Shown: positions 52,931 through 61,688 of the stretch, in pieces
Layout: each line of letters begins with the position of its first letter
Numbering within the stretch: position 1 is the stretch's first letter
Assembly (NCBI RefSeq): GCF_000987765.1
Contig: NZ_LAHP01000011.1
Location: 1-64,000, forward strand
Reading direction: 5' to 3'
Length of the DNA: 64,000 nucleotides
Origin: Arsukibacterium sp. MJ3
Lineage (GTDB): Bacteria > Pseudomonadota > Gammaproteobacteria > Enterobacterales > Alteromonadaceae
The notes under the pieces: model-generated
The model's input: only the letters and a program-made list of their open reading frames with translations
Database searches by the model: none
Told to the model about the DNA's origin: nothing
Made by a program: the position numbers and the translations under genes

Positions 52931-54127
52931 ATGTTTTCTCAGTTACAAATGGTTGCCACGGATCCTATTTTAGGATTGATGGCCGAATACAAAGCCGATC
53001 CAAATCCTTATAAAGTTGACTTAGGGGTAGGCGTGTATAAAGACGAGCAGGGACATACTGCGGTACTTAAATGCGTAAAAGCAGCCGAAGCTTTGCGTTT
53101 AAAGCAAGAAGATAGCAAAACCTACATTGGTATGGCAGGCGATCTGGGTTTTAATGCTCATATTGAAAAATTAGCGTTTGGTCCGTCTCACCAGGTGTTG
53201 TTGGCAAATAGGGTTACGACCGCCCATACTCCGGGCGGAACTGGTGCACTGCGCGTGGCTGCCGAGTTTATAAAACGGGCCAATCCCAATGCGACTATCT
53301 GGGTTACTACGCCAACCTGGGCTAACCATATTTCATTGTTTCAAGCCGCTGGTCTGAAAGTTAAAGAATATGCTTACTACGACTACAGCACAAAAGGTTT
53401 GCAAACCGAGCAAATGTTTGCTGATTTAAATACTATTCCTGCTGGTGATGTAGTGCTGGTACACGCCTGCTGCCATAACCCAAGTGGTATGGATTTAAAC
53501 GTTGAGCAATGGCAACGTTTTACCGCTATTGCTCAAGAGCGGGGTTTTACCCCGTTAGTTGACATGGCTTATCAGGGTTTTGGCAGTGGTTTAGCTGAAG
53601 ATGCTGCCGGTTTACGTTACTTAGCTGGCAATGTGCCGGAGTTACTGTTATGCAGTTCTTGTTCAAAAAACTTTGGTTTATATCGTGAGCGAATTGGTGC
53701 AGTCAGTATTGTCACTCAGGATAGTAAGGTAACTGAAATTGCCCGCGTTAATTTGTTAAGTGTGGTGCGTAGTATTTATTCTATGCCACCAGCGCATGGT
53801 GCCATTATTGTTAGCCATATTCTGGATAGTCAGGAACTTACGGCTATGTGGCATCAGGAATTAGCCGAGATGCGCAACAGAATTAACGATTACCGCCAAC
53901 TGATTATTGATAAACTGATTGCTGAAGGCGTAACCGACGACTTCAGCTTTATTACCCGCCAGCATGGTATGTTTAGTTTTCTTGGCATTAATAAAGCACA
54001 AATTGACCGCTTAAAAGCCGAGTTTAGTATTTATATGGTGGGTTCTAGCCGAGTCAGTATTGCGGGTTTAAACCATAATAATATTGATTATTTTGCGAAA
54101 GCCGTGGCCACGGTACTGAAGGGCTAA
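52931..54127 (+). CDS. tyrB: Aromatic/aspartate aminotransferase (class I)
   Basis: A 398-residue PLP enzyme (E. coli TyrB 397, AspC 396). The motifs GVGVYKDEQG (about 33-42), ACCHNPSGMD (about 178-187), DMAYQGFGSGL (about 211-221) and SCSKNFGLYRERIG with the PLP Lys (about 243) are diagnostic of the Ialpha subgroup. It can transaminate aromatic keto acids or oxaloacetate; TyrB versus AspC cannot be settled by reading. It would finish the pathways begun by AroF, TyrA and PheA in this window. No TyrR-like site precedes it. Confidence 0.9.
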   Translation: MFSQLQMVATDPILGLMAEYKADPNPYKVDLGVGVYKDEQGHTAVLKCVKAAEALRLKQEDSKTYIGMAGDLGFNAHIEKLAFGPSHQVLLANRVTTAHTPGGTGALRVAAEFIKRANPNATIWVTTPTWANHISLFQAAGLKVKEYAYYDYSTKGLQTEQMFADLNTIPAGDVVLVHACCHNPSGMDLNVEQWQRFTAIAQERGFTPLVDMAYQGFGSGLAEDAAGLRYLAGNVPELLLCSSCSKNFGLYRERIGAVSIVTQDSKVTEIARVNLLSVVRSIYSMPPAHGAIIVSHILDSQELTAMWHQELAEMRNRINDYRQLIIDKLIAEGVTDDFSFITRQHGMFSFLGINKAQIDRLKAEFSIYMVGSSRVSIAGLNHNNIDYFAKAVATVLKG

Positions 54128-54154
54128 GCCCTGCTGTTGATACTCTGGCTGATT

Positions 54155-54198
54155 GAAAAAACCATATGTGCTAACCCATCAGCACGTGTGGTTTTTTC
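54155..54198 (+). terminator. Terminator of the aminotransferase gene
   Basis: GAAAAAACCA...GTGCT and AGCAC...TGGTTTTTTC form a long stem with an internal wobble segment and an 8-nt loop, with A-tract and T-tract on opposite sides. It is effective in both directions. Confidence 0.85.
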
Positions 54199-54351
54199 AT
54201 TTTAGCAGGCTGGTAAGCAGCTGACATGGCCCGCCTTATAACCGTTGGTGTATACCTAACGCCTGTAAGTTTGATCTGACACACTACGGCTTAACGTACC
54301 AAACGCCATTCTGGTTGATAAAATAATGGTTTACTTACTAACGGAGCTTTT

Positions 54352-55398
54352 ATGCCAATAGCAGTAATCGGCGCCGGCATGGCAGGGGCGGCGGCTGCGC
54401 GGACCTTAGTCAACGTGGGTTTGAAGGTTGAGGTGTTCGATAAAGGCCGCAGTGTGGGTGGCAGAATGAGCTCAAAGCGCACCGAACATGGCTATCTGGA
54501 TTTGGGTGCGCAGTATTTTACGGCGCGCAGCGAGCGATTTAGCCAGCAAGTAAGCCGTTGGTTGGCTTCTGGAGTAGTAAATTACTGGCCAGCAAATTGC
54601 TATCGTTTTGAACAAGCAACATTAAGTTTATCTACCGATAAAACGGCGCGCTTTGTCGGTAGCCCGGCAATGCAGGAACCGGTAAAAGCGCTGCTGGCGG
54701 CTATTCCAACCCATTTAAATTGCCGGATCAGCAGGCTTAACTATCTGGCTAATGCCGCTGACAGCAGCGTAAATAATAGTAAAACTGGCTGGTATTTGTA
54801 TGATGACCAACAGCAGCGTTTTGGCCCTTATCAGGCACTGATCATTACCTTACCTCCGGTGCAGTTGCACGCTTTACTCCTCACGGTTAACCAAGTTGAC
54901 TTACCCGATGCATCAGTACTGCAACAGATTACCACTGAACTACAGCAACAGGCATTACTCCCGTGCTGGGCGGTAAACTTACAGCTGGCCCAACCGTTAA
55001 ATACTGCAGCCGATGCAGTGTTTGTAAAAGAGGGTAACCTGAGCTGGCTGGCACGGCAACACAGCAAGCCGGGGAGGGTAAGTGAGTCTGATAATTGGCT
55101 TGTGCATTTTAGCCCGCAGTGCTCAGCGCTGCATATAAACGTGGAGCCAGAGCAAATAACGGCATTGGCGAAAGCCGAGCTGGAACTGATTTTTGAGCAG
55201 CCTGTTACCGTGGTAAGTGCGCTGCCCCATCGCTGGTTATATGCTCAGATTAATTCTGCAATAACACAACAAGTATTGCCTGCCTGTCCTGAACTTAAGT
55301 TGGCATTTGCCGGCGACTGGTTACTGGGAGGTCGGGTCGAAAATGCCTGGCTAAGTGGTGTGGCAGCAGCAACAGAGGTAATGACTAATGACCGTTGA
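54352..55398 (+). CDS. Renalase-like NAD(P)/FAD-dependent oxidoreductase
   Basis: A 348-residue flavoprotein. The dinucleotide-binding motif AVIGAGMAGAAAA (about 4-16) is followed by GGRMSSKR and DLGAQYFTAR, typical of the COG3380/renalase-type amine oxidase family. A C-terminal FAD motif FAGDWLLGGRVENAWLSG (about 320-337) is present. The substrate is unknown. It overlaps the next gene by 11 nt, so the two are co-translated. Confidence 0.87.
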   Translation: MPIAVIGAGMAGAAAARTLVNVGLKVEVFDKGRSVGGRMSSKRTEHGYLDLGAQYFTARSERFSQQVSRWLASGVVNYWPANCYRFEQATLSLSTDKTARFVGSPAMQEPVKALLAAIPTHLNCRISRLNYLANAADSSVNNSKTGWYLYDDQQQRFGPYQALIITLPPVQLHALLLTVNQVDLPDASVLQQITTELQQQALLPCWAVNLQLAQPLNTAADAVFVKEGNLSWLARQHSKPGRVSESDNWLVHFSPQCSALHINVEPEQITALAKAELELIFEQPVTVVSALPHRWLYAQINSAITQQVLPACPELKLAFAGDWLLGGRVENAWLSGVAAATEVMTNDR

Positions 55399-56131
55399 GC
55401 AAATTCTTATTATTGGTGCCGGTAGTGGCATTGGTCGGGGTATGGTTGAATATTACTTACAGCAGGGAGCGCCAGTGCAGGCAATCAGTCGGGGACCTTG
55501 TCCTGACGACTTAAAGCAGGCCGCGTTAAGTTGGCTGCAAGTAACCACCAGTGTTGCGGTAGACCAGGAAGAGGCCACAGAACAGGCTATTAATCGGGTA
55601 GTGGCGCAAGCTACTGTAGCGCAACCAACCACTATTTTTATTTGCCAGGGTTGGCTGCATGATAGTCAGCATGGTCCGGAGAAAACACTGCGCCAGCTTA
55701 GTGCAGCACAAATGCGCCAAAGCTTTGCCATTAATGTGCAGTTACCGGCAATGTATTTAAAGGGCCTGTTTACTTATTTAACGAAACAACCACAAGCAAA
55801 GGTGCTGGTGCTCAGTGCTAAAGTAGGCAGTATTACCGAAAACCAGTTAGGCGGTTGGTACAGTTATCGGATGAGTAAAGCGGCACTTAATATGCTGATT
55901 AAAACCAGTAGTATTGAACTTAACCGTTACAATAAAACAGCGGCAGTGGTTAGTTTACATCCAGGTACTACCGACACCGCCTTATCAGCACCCTTTCAAA
56001 CGAATATTCCCGCTAGTCAGTTGCAAACCACTGCCGCCACTGCACTGCGTCTGGCTGCAGTTGCAGCCAGTTTGCGCGCAGAGCATAGCGGTTGTTTGCT
56101 TAACTGGGACGGCGAGGTGTTACCGTTTTAG
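55388..56131 (+). CDS. Short-chain dehydrogenase/reductase
   Basis: A 247-residue SDR. It shows the cofactor loop GAGSGIGRG (about 10-18) and the catalytic YSYRMSK (Tyr at about 158, Lys at about 162) with an upstream Ser (VLSAKVGS). It resembles CsgA/C-factor-type SDRs. It is coupled to the renalase-like gene and ends directly against the convergent RND transporter stop codon (no gap). Confidence 0.88.
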   Translation: MTVEQILIIGAGSGIGRGMVEYYLQQGAPVQAISRGPCPDDLKQAALSWLQVTTSVAVDQEEATEQAINRVVAQATVAQPTTIFICQGWLHDSQHGPEKTLRQLSAAQMRQSFAINVQLPAMYLKGLFTYLTKQPQAKVLVLSAKVGSITENQLGGWYSYRMSKAALNMLIKTSSIELNRYNKTAAVVSLHPGTTDTALSAPFQTNIPASQLQTTAATALRLAAVAASLRAEHSGCLLNWDGEVLPF

Positions 56132-59100
56132 TTATTTAGGTGTTGCCTCATCAGCGGCATGTTCATCTGGTGCTTGCCGCTCTAACTGCTCAAGTTTGTG
56201 GCTAAGCGCCTTCGGTGAGCTGGTATTCCGAGCAATAGCAATATAGGTTACCGGCACAACATACAACGTTAACAAGGTTGCCAGCGCTACACCGCAGAAA
56301 ATAACCATACCAATCACCATCCGGCTTTCCGACCCTGGGCCACTGGCAATTATCAGCGGTAAGCTGCTCATAATAGTGGTAAAGCAGGTCATGGTTATTG
56401 GTCGTAAACGTTGGATAGCGGCCCGGCGAACTGAGTCTTCAAAAGCCACACCGGCATCACGTAACTGGTTCGCAAACTCGACGATAAGAATACCGTTTTT
56501 AGCCACCAATCCAATTAGCATAACCAAACCAATCTGGCTGTAGATATTTAATGACATATCAAAGAAATACAAACCGGATAAAGCGCCCACCAGTCCTAAT
56601 GGTACCGTTATCATAATTACCAGCGGATGGATAAAACTTTCAAACTGAGCGGCTAATACCAAGTAGGTTATTATTAGCGCTAGCATAAACACCAATAAGG
56701 TTGAATCAGCACTTTCTTGAAAAAGCAGTGATTCACCCTTGTAATCAATGCCTACTGTATCCTGAATTTCAGTTTTTACTATGGTTTCCAGGTACTCAAG
56801 TGCTTCACCCAGGCTATATCCAGGTGCAAGACTTGCTGAAATAGTAATAGAGCGCATGCGGTTATACCGGTTTAACGCCGCTGCAGTGGCTTCTTCACGC
56901 AGCGTTATCAGGTTATCCAGCGGAATCAGCTGACCAGAACTCTCAGAACGAATAAAAACCTCTTTAATGGTATCAGGAGCTCTGAAGTCATCATCCCAGC
57001 CCTCGAGAATGACATCATACTCTCGACCTCGGTCTATAAAAGTGGTTACTCGCCGGCCACCTAACATCGCTTCTAAGGCCCTGCCAATAGCACCGACTGA
57101 CACGCCAAGGTCGCCGGCTCGTTCAGTGTTTATTTCTACCAGTACTTGCGGCACAGTTTCTTTGTAGTCGTGATCCAGCATCAGTAAGTTAGGGTTTTCA
57201 CTGGCCTTGTTAATGACGGTATCGCGCCATCTGGCCAGTTCTTCATAAGTATTGCCTTGCAACACAAATTCTACTGGCCGACTGCTTCCACCGCCACCGC
57301 CCAAGCCACTTCGCATAAAGGTAAAAGCGCGGACATCGGGTAGTTGGTTAATTTTAGCGGCAACTTCTGGCATCAGCTCGGTGGTGCGTCTTTTACCGTT
57401 ATTCCAGTTTTCCGCGCCGACAATAGCAATACCACCACTACCGCCCCAGCCTGGAACGCGAATAAGTAGTCGGTTAAACTCACCATTCTCGTAATAAGGC
57501 ATTAAAATATCTTCAATAAGTCGCATATTGCGGCTGTTACTCTGATAACTCGCACCTTCGGCTGGTGTCATCGAGATAAAGAAGGTACCGCGATCTTCAG
57601 TAGGGGCCAGTTCAGACGGCAACATAGTAATCAGTTGATAACTGCCAGCAAAACAGAGCACCACGACCACTAACACCGGCCAACGGGTTTTGGTGACGAC
57701 ATTTAATTGTTTACGATAACCATTTTCCAGTTTAGCGAAGCCACGGTGCAGAGCCTGGCCTAACCTGGATTCACGCTTGCGATGTTGTAACAACTTACTG
57801 CAGAGCATCGGTGATAAGGTAAGGGCTGTCACGCTAGAGAACGCAACTGCGGCCGCGATAGCCAGCGCAAACTCAGTAAATAGCTTACCCAGCTGTCCCT
57901 GCATAAACACCAAGGGTACGAATACTGATATGAGCACGAGCGTAGTAGCGATAACGGCAAAGCCTACTTCGCGGGCGCCGCGGTAGGCTGCCAGTAATGG
58001 CTCTTCACCGGTTTCAATGCGCCGGTAAATATTTTCCAGCACCACAATTGAATCATCTACCACCAGACCAATAGCCAATACCATCGCCAACAATGTTAGC
58101 AGGTTAATCGAAAAGTCTAGGGCAAATAGTACCGTCACGGCTGCAACTAATGCTACTGGCACGGTAATAGCGGGAATAAAGGTTGCCCTGATATTGCCAA
58201 GGAACAGGAAAATGACCAACACCACCATGCCCATAGCTATGCCCAGGGTGTTGTAAACCTCTTTAATCGATTCAGCAATAAACAACGAAGAGTCATAACC
58301 CGGTTCAATAGTGGTGCCTAGCGGCAACTGGGCTTTAATCCGTTCCATTTCAGCCCTGGCACCTTTTACCACTTCCAGTGTATTGGCTTTAGACTGTTTA
58401 ATAATGCCTATGCCTAACAGGTTTTTACCATCACCTCGAAACTCGCTTTCTTCATCTTCAGAAGATAACGTAACGTCGGCAATGTCGCCAAGGCGAATCA
58501 AGTAGTTATTGTCGCCACGTTTAATCACCAATCGGCGAAAATCTTGCTCGGTTTTGTAAGTACGAATAACCCGGACAGTAAAATCACGGTCAATCGATTT
58601 AATATTGCCGGCGGGCAGTTCCACGTTTTCGTTACGCAGTACAGACTCAATGTCTTGCACGGTTACGCCACGCGCCGCCATCGCATTGTGGTCAAGCCAT
58701 ACCCGCATGGCATAATCACGCGAGCCACCAAGCTGGATACGTGCTACACCGTCCACCACCGAGAAACGCTCGACTATGTAGCGATTAGCATAATCGGTAA
58801 GTTCCAGCGTGGTCATGTTTTCGCTATTTAGCACAAACCAGGCAATAGTGTCCTCATCGGCATTTGCTTTTGATACTTCTGGTGGGTCGGCCTGATCGGG
58901 TAAGTTATTTAACGCTCTTGACACCCGGTCTCTAACATCATTTGCTGCAGAGTCTATGTCACGCTCAACATTAAACTCAATGGTAATGCTGGAACGGCCA
59001 TTACGGCTGTTCGAGTTAATGCTTTTAATCCCTTCAATACCGCTGATCCGGTCTTCCAGTAACTGGGTTATTTTGGTTTCTACGATTTCAGCTGAGGCGC

Positions 59101-59257
59101 CAGGGTAATTAGTATTAATACTGACAATTGGCGAGTCAATATCTGGAAATTCCCGCAGCGGCAGCATGGTAAAGCAAACAATGCCAAACACCACCAGCAG
59201 CAAATTAACGACGGTAGCAAATACCGGCCTTTTTACCGACAAATCTGATAACAGCAT
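56132..59257 (-). CDS. RND efflux pump inner-membrane transporter (HAE1 type)
   Basis: A 1041-residue proton-driven antiporter of the AcrB/MexF group. It has 12 membrane helices. The proton-relay Asp pair is in GLVVDDSIVVLENIYRR (about 402-418), and the relay Lys is in LVAKNGILIVEFANQ (about 930-944); the family opener SVKRPVFATVVN is present. It should pump drugs or lipophiles out of the inner membrane or periplasm. Its start overlaps the adaptor stop by 1 nt (TAATG). No outer-membrane TolC homolog is nearby, so it must use an unlinked one. Confidence 0.95.
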   Translation of the reverse strand: MLLSDLSVKRPVFATVVNLLLVVFGIVCFTMLPLREFPDIDSPIVSINTNYPGASAEIVETKITQLLEDRISGIEGIKSINSNSRNGRSSITIEFNVERDIDSAANDVRDRVSRALNNLPDQADPPEVSKANADEDTIAWFVLNSENMTTLELTDYANRYIVERFSVVDGVARIQLGGSRDYAMRVWLDHNAMAARGVTVQDIESVLRNENVELPAGNIKSIDRDFTVRVIRTYKTEQDFRRLVIKRGDNNYLIRLGDIADVTLSSEDEESEFRGDGKNLLGIGIIKQSKANTLEVVKGARAEMERIKAQLPLGTTIEPGYDSSLFIAESIKEVYNTLGIAMGMVVLVIFLFLGNIRATFIPAITVPVALVAAVTVLFALDFSINLLTLLAMVLAIGLVVDDSIVVLENIYRRIETGEEPLLAAYRGAREVGFAVIATTLVLISVFVPLVFMQGQLGKLFTEFALAIAAAVAFSSVTALTLSPMLCSKLLQHRKRESRLGQALHRGFAKLENGYRKQLNVVTKTRWPVLVVVVLCFAGSYQLITMLPSELAPTEDRGTFFISMTPAEGASYQSNSRNMRLIEDILMPYYENGEFNRLLIRVPGWGGSGGIAIVGAENWNNGKRRTTELMPEVAAKINQLPDVRAFTFMRSGLGGGGGSSRPVEFVLQGNTYEELARWRDTVINKASENPNLLMLDHDYKETVPQVLVEINTERAGDLGVSVGAIGRALEAMLGGRRVTTFIDRGREYDVILEGWDDDFRAPDTIKEVFIRSESSGQLIPLDNLITLREEATAAALNRYNRMRSITISASLAPGYSLGEALEYLETIVKTEIQDTVGIDYKGESLLFQESADSTLLVFMLALIITYLVLAAQFESFIHPLVIMITVPLGLVGALSGLYFFDMSLNIYSQIGLVMLIGLVAKNGILIVEFANQLRDAGVAFEDSVRRAAIQRLRPITMTCFTTIMSSLPLIIASGPGSESRMVIGMVIFCGVALATLLTLYVVPVTYIAIARNTSSPKALSHKLEQLERQAPDEHAADEATPK

Positions 59258-60315
59258 TATTGCGCTCCAACTCTGTTAATCATTACCCCGGGTCGGATTT
59301 TCTGGATACCTTCAACCACAATTTCATCACCTTCTTCCAGCCCGTTGAGTACTTCAACCCAGCCTGGAATACGTTGGCCAACTTCAATCTCGCGTTGGCT
59401 AACGGTATTATCAGTATTTACTACAAACACAAATTGCTTGTTTTGTTGTGGGATCAATGTGCGTTCTGATATTTGTAACGCCGGAATGTTAGTTAATTCT
59501 ACTTTTACGTTTAGTAGCATGCCAGGGCGTAAACGTAAATCACTGTTATCCAACGTAGCATGCACCCTAATTGAGCGGGTTACCGGATCTAGCCGGGTGT
59601 CGATGGCGCTAACTGCACCGGTAAAATCGACATTTTCATACGCTACGTTGGTAACATTAACTAACATGCCACGTTTAATTTCAGCCAGATAACGCTCAGC
59701 AACACTAAATTCTACTTTTAAAGTGTTTAGGTCATCCAGTGAGGTGAGCACGGTACCGGCATTGACGTAAGCACCCTGACTAACCTGGCGCAGGCCAAGG
59801 TAGCCGTCAAAAGGAGCACGAATAGTTAGCTCGTTTAATTGCGCTTTTGCAATGTCTAGTTGGGCCAGGGTAGTATTAACCCGGGTTTGCTGCTCATCCA
59901 GCATTGATTGAGCGGTAGCCTGGGTGGTAGCCAGGTTTTGCAATCGTGCCAGCTGGCGACGCTGATCAGTCAGCACTGCTGATAATTCAGCTACTCTGGC
60001 CTGTTGCTGTACATCGTTGAGCCGGGCGATAATGTCAGTGGCTTTTACCTGTTTGCCTTCCTGAATATTTAGTTCAATTAAAAAGTCACTGGCCGGCGCG
60101 ACAATTTGCACCGAGTTATTGGCTATACCGGTGCCTAAGGAGGTTATTTGCCGGATCATCGGTTTAACGGTTACCTTAGCGGTACTGACGGCGATGGGCG
60201 AACCGGCACCGCGTTTTGTCGATGAGCCTTGTTGCTGTTGCCAATACAAAAAGCTTAGAAAAACGACTAATGTAATTAATATTACCCAGATCAGACGAGA
60301 ATGATTTTTTGCCAC
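59257..60315 (-). CDS. RND efflux periplasmic adaptor (membrane fusion protein)
   Basis: A 352-residue adaptor. An N-terminal anchor helix (about 6-24) is followed by a lipoyl/barrel-sandwich domain (IQEGKQVKATDIIARL, about 85-100), a coiled-coil hairpin (about 103-155), IRAPFDGYLGLRQVSQG (about 164-180) and beta-barrel domains. Start GTG 60315 is preferred because GGAG lies 5 nt upstream; a TTG at 60339 lies within a dyad and would extend the protein by 8 residues. Translationally coupled to the transporter. Confidence 0.93.
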   Translation of the reverse strand: MAKNHSRLIWVILITLVVFLSFLYWQQQQGSSTKRGAGSPIAVSTAKVTVKPMIRQITSLGTGIANNSVQIVAPASDFLIELNIQEGKQVKATDIIARLNDVQQQARVAELSAVLTDQRRQLARLQNLATTQATAQSMLDEQQTRVNTTLAQLDIAKAQLNELTIRAPFDGYLGLRQVSQGAYVNAGTVLTSLDDLNTLKVEFSVAERYLAEIKRGMLVNVTNVAYENVDFTGAVSAIDTRLDPVTRSIRVHATLDNSDLRLRPGMLLNVKVELTNIPALQISERTLIPQQNKQFVFVVNTDNTVSQREIEVGQRIPGWVEVLNGLEEGDEIVVEGIQKIRPGVMINRVGAQ

Positions 60316-60332
60316 AATGACTCCGATTACCG

Positions 60333-60359
60333 CATACAATTCTATACGTGTATTGTATG
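60333..60359. promoter_or_regulatory. 27-bp dyad, likely operator of the RND efflux operon
   Basis: CATACAAT-N11-ATTGTATG is an exact inverted repeat 18 bp upstream of the adaptor start, with a near-symmetrical core (ATACGTGTAT). Size and placement fit a TetR-type repressor site such as that of AcrR. A second small palindrome (AACAGA-TTT-TCTGTT, 60373-60387) lies just upstream. No regulator gene is linked. Confidence 0.5.
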
Positions 60360-60512
60360 GTTTAAATGGTTAAACAGATTTTCTGTTATCGCAATCCATA
60401 AGGCGTTGGTCGTATTAAGCGGTTAATTATGCTGATCCACTATCACAGCTGGAGCTGTAACTATTATTAAAGCACAATGCTAACAAGTTTAAGATTGTTT
60501 ACAGGAGTAATA

Positions 60513-61178
60513 ATGGAACCGATTATAGTCAGTCAAACCAGCCATCAGGGCGGCGCACGTTTGTTATTAGCTGGTGTTGGCAGTTTTGTCGGGTTACTGT
60601 TGTTTACGGTGTTGTTTGCCGAACAATTTAGCTTGTGGTTGGCGCTGGCCTATATCGCAGCGGCAATGGCGGTGTTTCTTGGTTTGGCTAAGCTGGCTGA
60701 ACCGCGGCATTTTCTGAAATGTGATGAGCAAGGTGTACATTATTATCATCGTTTTGGTAATTGGTTATTACCCTGGGAGAGTTTTAAATACTGTGCAGTG
60801 CCGCAATTAGAGCAGCAGGAGTTATCCTTTATTGGTTTTAAGGTAACAGATTATGACGCCATACTGCAGCCATTACGGCTGCGTTTTGCCGTAAGGCTGA
60901 TGACCGAGCAACGTCCATTATTTTTATCTGCGGTAAAACAAAGTTGCGCCAGTGGTCAGTGTGCCACTGAGTTACTTGCAGAAAAAGACACCTATGATAC
61001 AGCGCATTTTCACTACAACGGAATAAAAGCGGTGTATGCCCAGCGCATGCGACGGTTAGCCCAAGCGAGCGGTTTTGAGTTATTTGTTACCAGTTCCCTT
61101 ACCGAGGAGCAGACGAGTGCGTTGTGTCAGCAAATTAATCAGCGGCGCTTACAAATGATCCAAAAGACAGCAACCTAG
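60513..61178 (+). CDS. DUF2982-type membrane protein
   Basis: A 221-residue protein with two adjacent membrane helices near the N-terminus (about 16-58) and a cytoplasmic domain after them. The length and pattern (LKCDEQGVHYYHRFGNWLLPW, then the C-terminal LTEEQTSALCQQINQRR) resemble DUF2982 proteins of Shewanella and Vibrio. Function unknown. ATG 60513 follows AGGAG; the frame is open further upstream without a good start. Confidence 0.65.
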   Translation: MEPIIVSQTSHQGGARLLLAGVGSFVGLLLFTVLFAEQFSLWLALAYIAAAMAVFLGLAKLAEPRHFLKCDEQGVHYYHRFGNWLLPWESFKYCAVPQLEQQELSFIGFKVTDYDAILQPLRLRFAVRLMTEQRPLFLSAVKQSCASGQCATELLAEKDTYDTAHFHYNGIKAVYAQRMRRLAQASGFELFVTSSLTEEQTSALCQQINQRRLQMIQKTAT

Positions 61179-61236
61179 ACACACCGCTTACTGTGTATCA
61201 TAATAAGCCGAACCTCTTTTTTTGGCAGGATGGTGC

Positions 61237-61572
61237 ATGAACAGTTACGACAAGGCATTTCTGGTTAGTGGGCGTAATACCCTGATCCACAAAAATAAAA
61301 AATTAGATTTAATCGTGGTAAATGACGATAACGATCCACCGCTTATTATCACCCGCCACGGGGTTAAAATGTTTCAGGACACCGTGCCTACTAATAAGGT
61401 TGAAGCGAAAGAGCGCTACATGGAAATCGTCGATATCTCCAGTACCGAAGTTTTCGGTGAAACGAAAACGTTGTTATTTGTGCAGGCTTTAAATAACAAA
61501 GAATATAAAATAGATTACAGTAAAATAGGCACAGATTTATTTATTCGCATTCACCAAGACAATTACATCTGA
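61237..61572 (+). CDS. Hypothetical protein, 111 residues
   Basis: Not recognised. No signal peptide and no membrane helix; a small soluble protein rich in Asp, Lys and Ile, with alternating beta-type segments (LDLIVVNDDNDPPLIITRHG, about 20-39). ATG 61237 follows AGGA by 6 nt, which supports it as a real gene. It lies 58 bp after the DUF2982 gene on the same strand and may share its transcript. Confidence 0.6.
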   Translation: MNSYDKAFLVSGRNTLIHKNKKLDLIVVNDDNDPPLIITRHGVKMFQDTVPTNKVEAKERYMEIVDISSTEVFGETKTLLFVQALNNKEYKIDYSKIGTDLFIRIHQDNYI

Positions 61573-61598
61573 CATTACCTGCTTTTTTTGCTGCAATG

Positions 61599-61619
61599 GC
61601 CCTGAAATACAGTAAGGGC
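61599..61619 (+). terminator. Weak terminator-like hairpin
   Basis: GCCCT and AGGGC form a short 5-bp stem around an 11-nt loop. A run of T (61632-61638 region, CGCTTTTTTTTG) follows about 12 nt later. It is too weak to be sure of. Confidence 0.3.
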
Positions 61620-61688
61620 TTGCCTTTATCGCTTTTTTTTGTTTCAGTAAGCATAATACTTTTGTCTTAGTTTTAAGTAGAAAATGAC

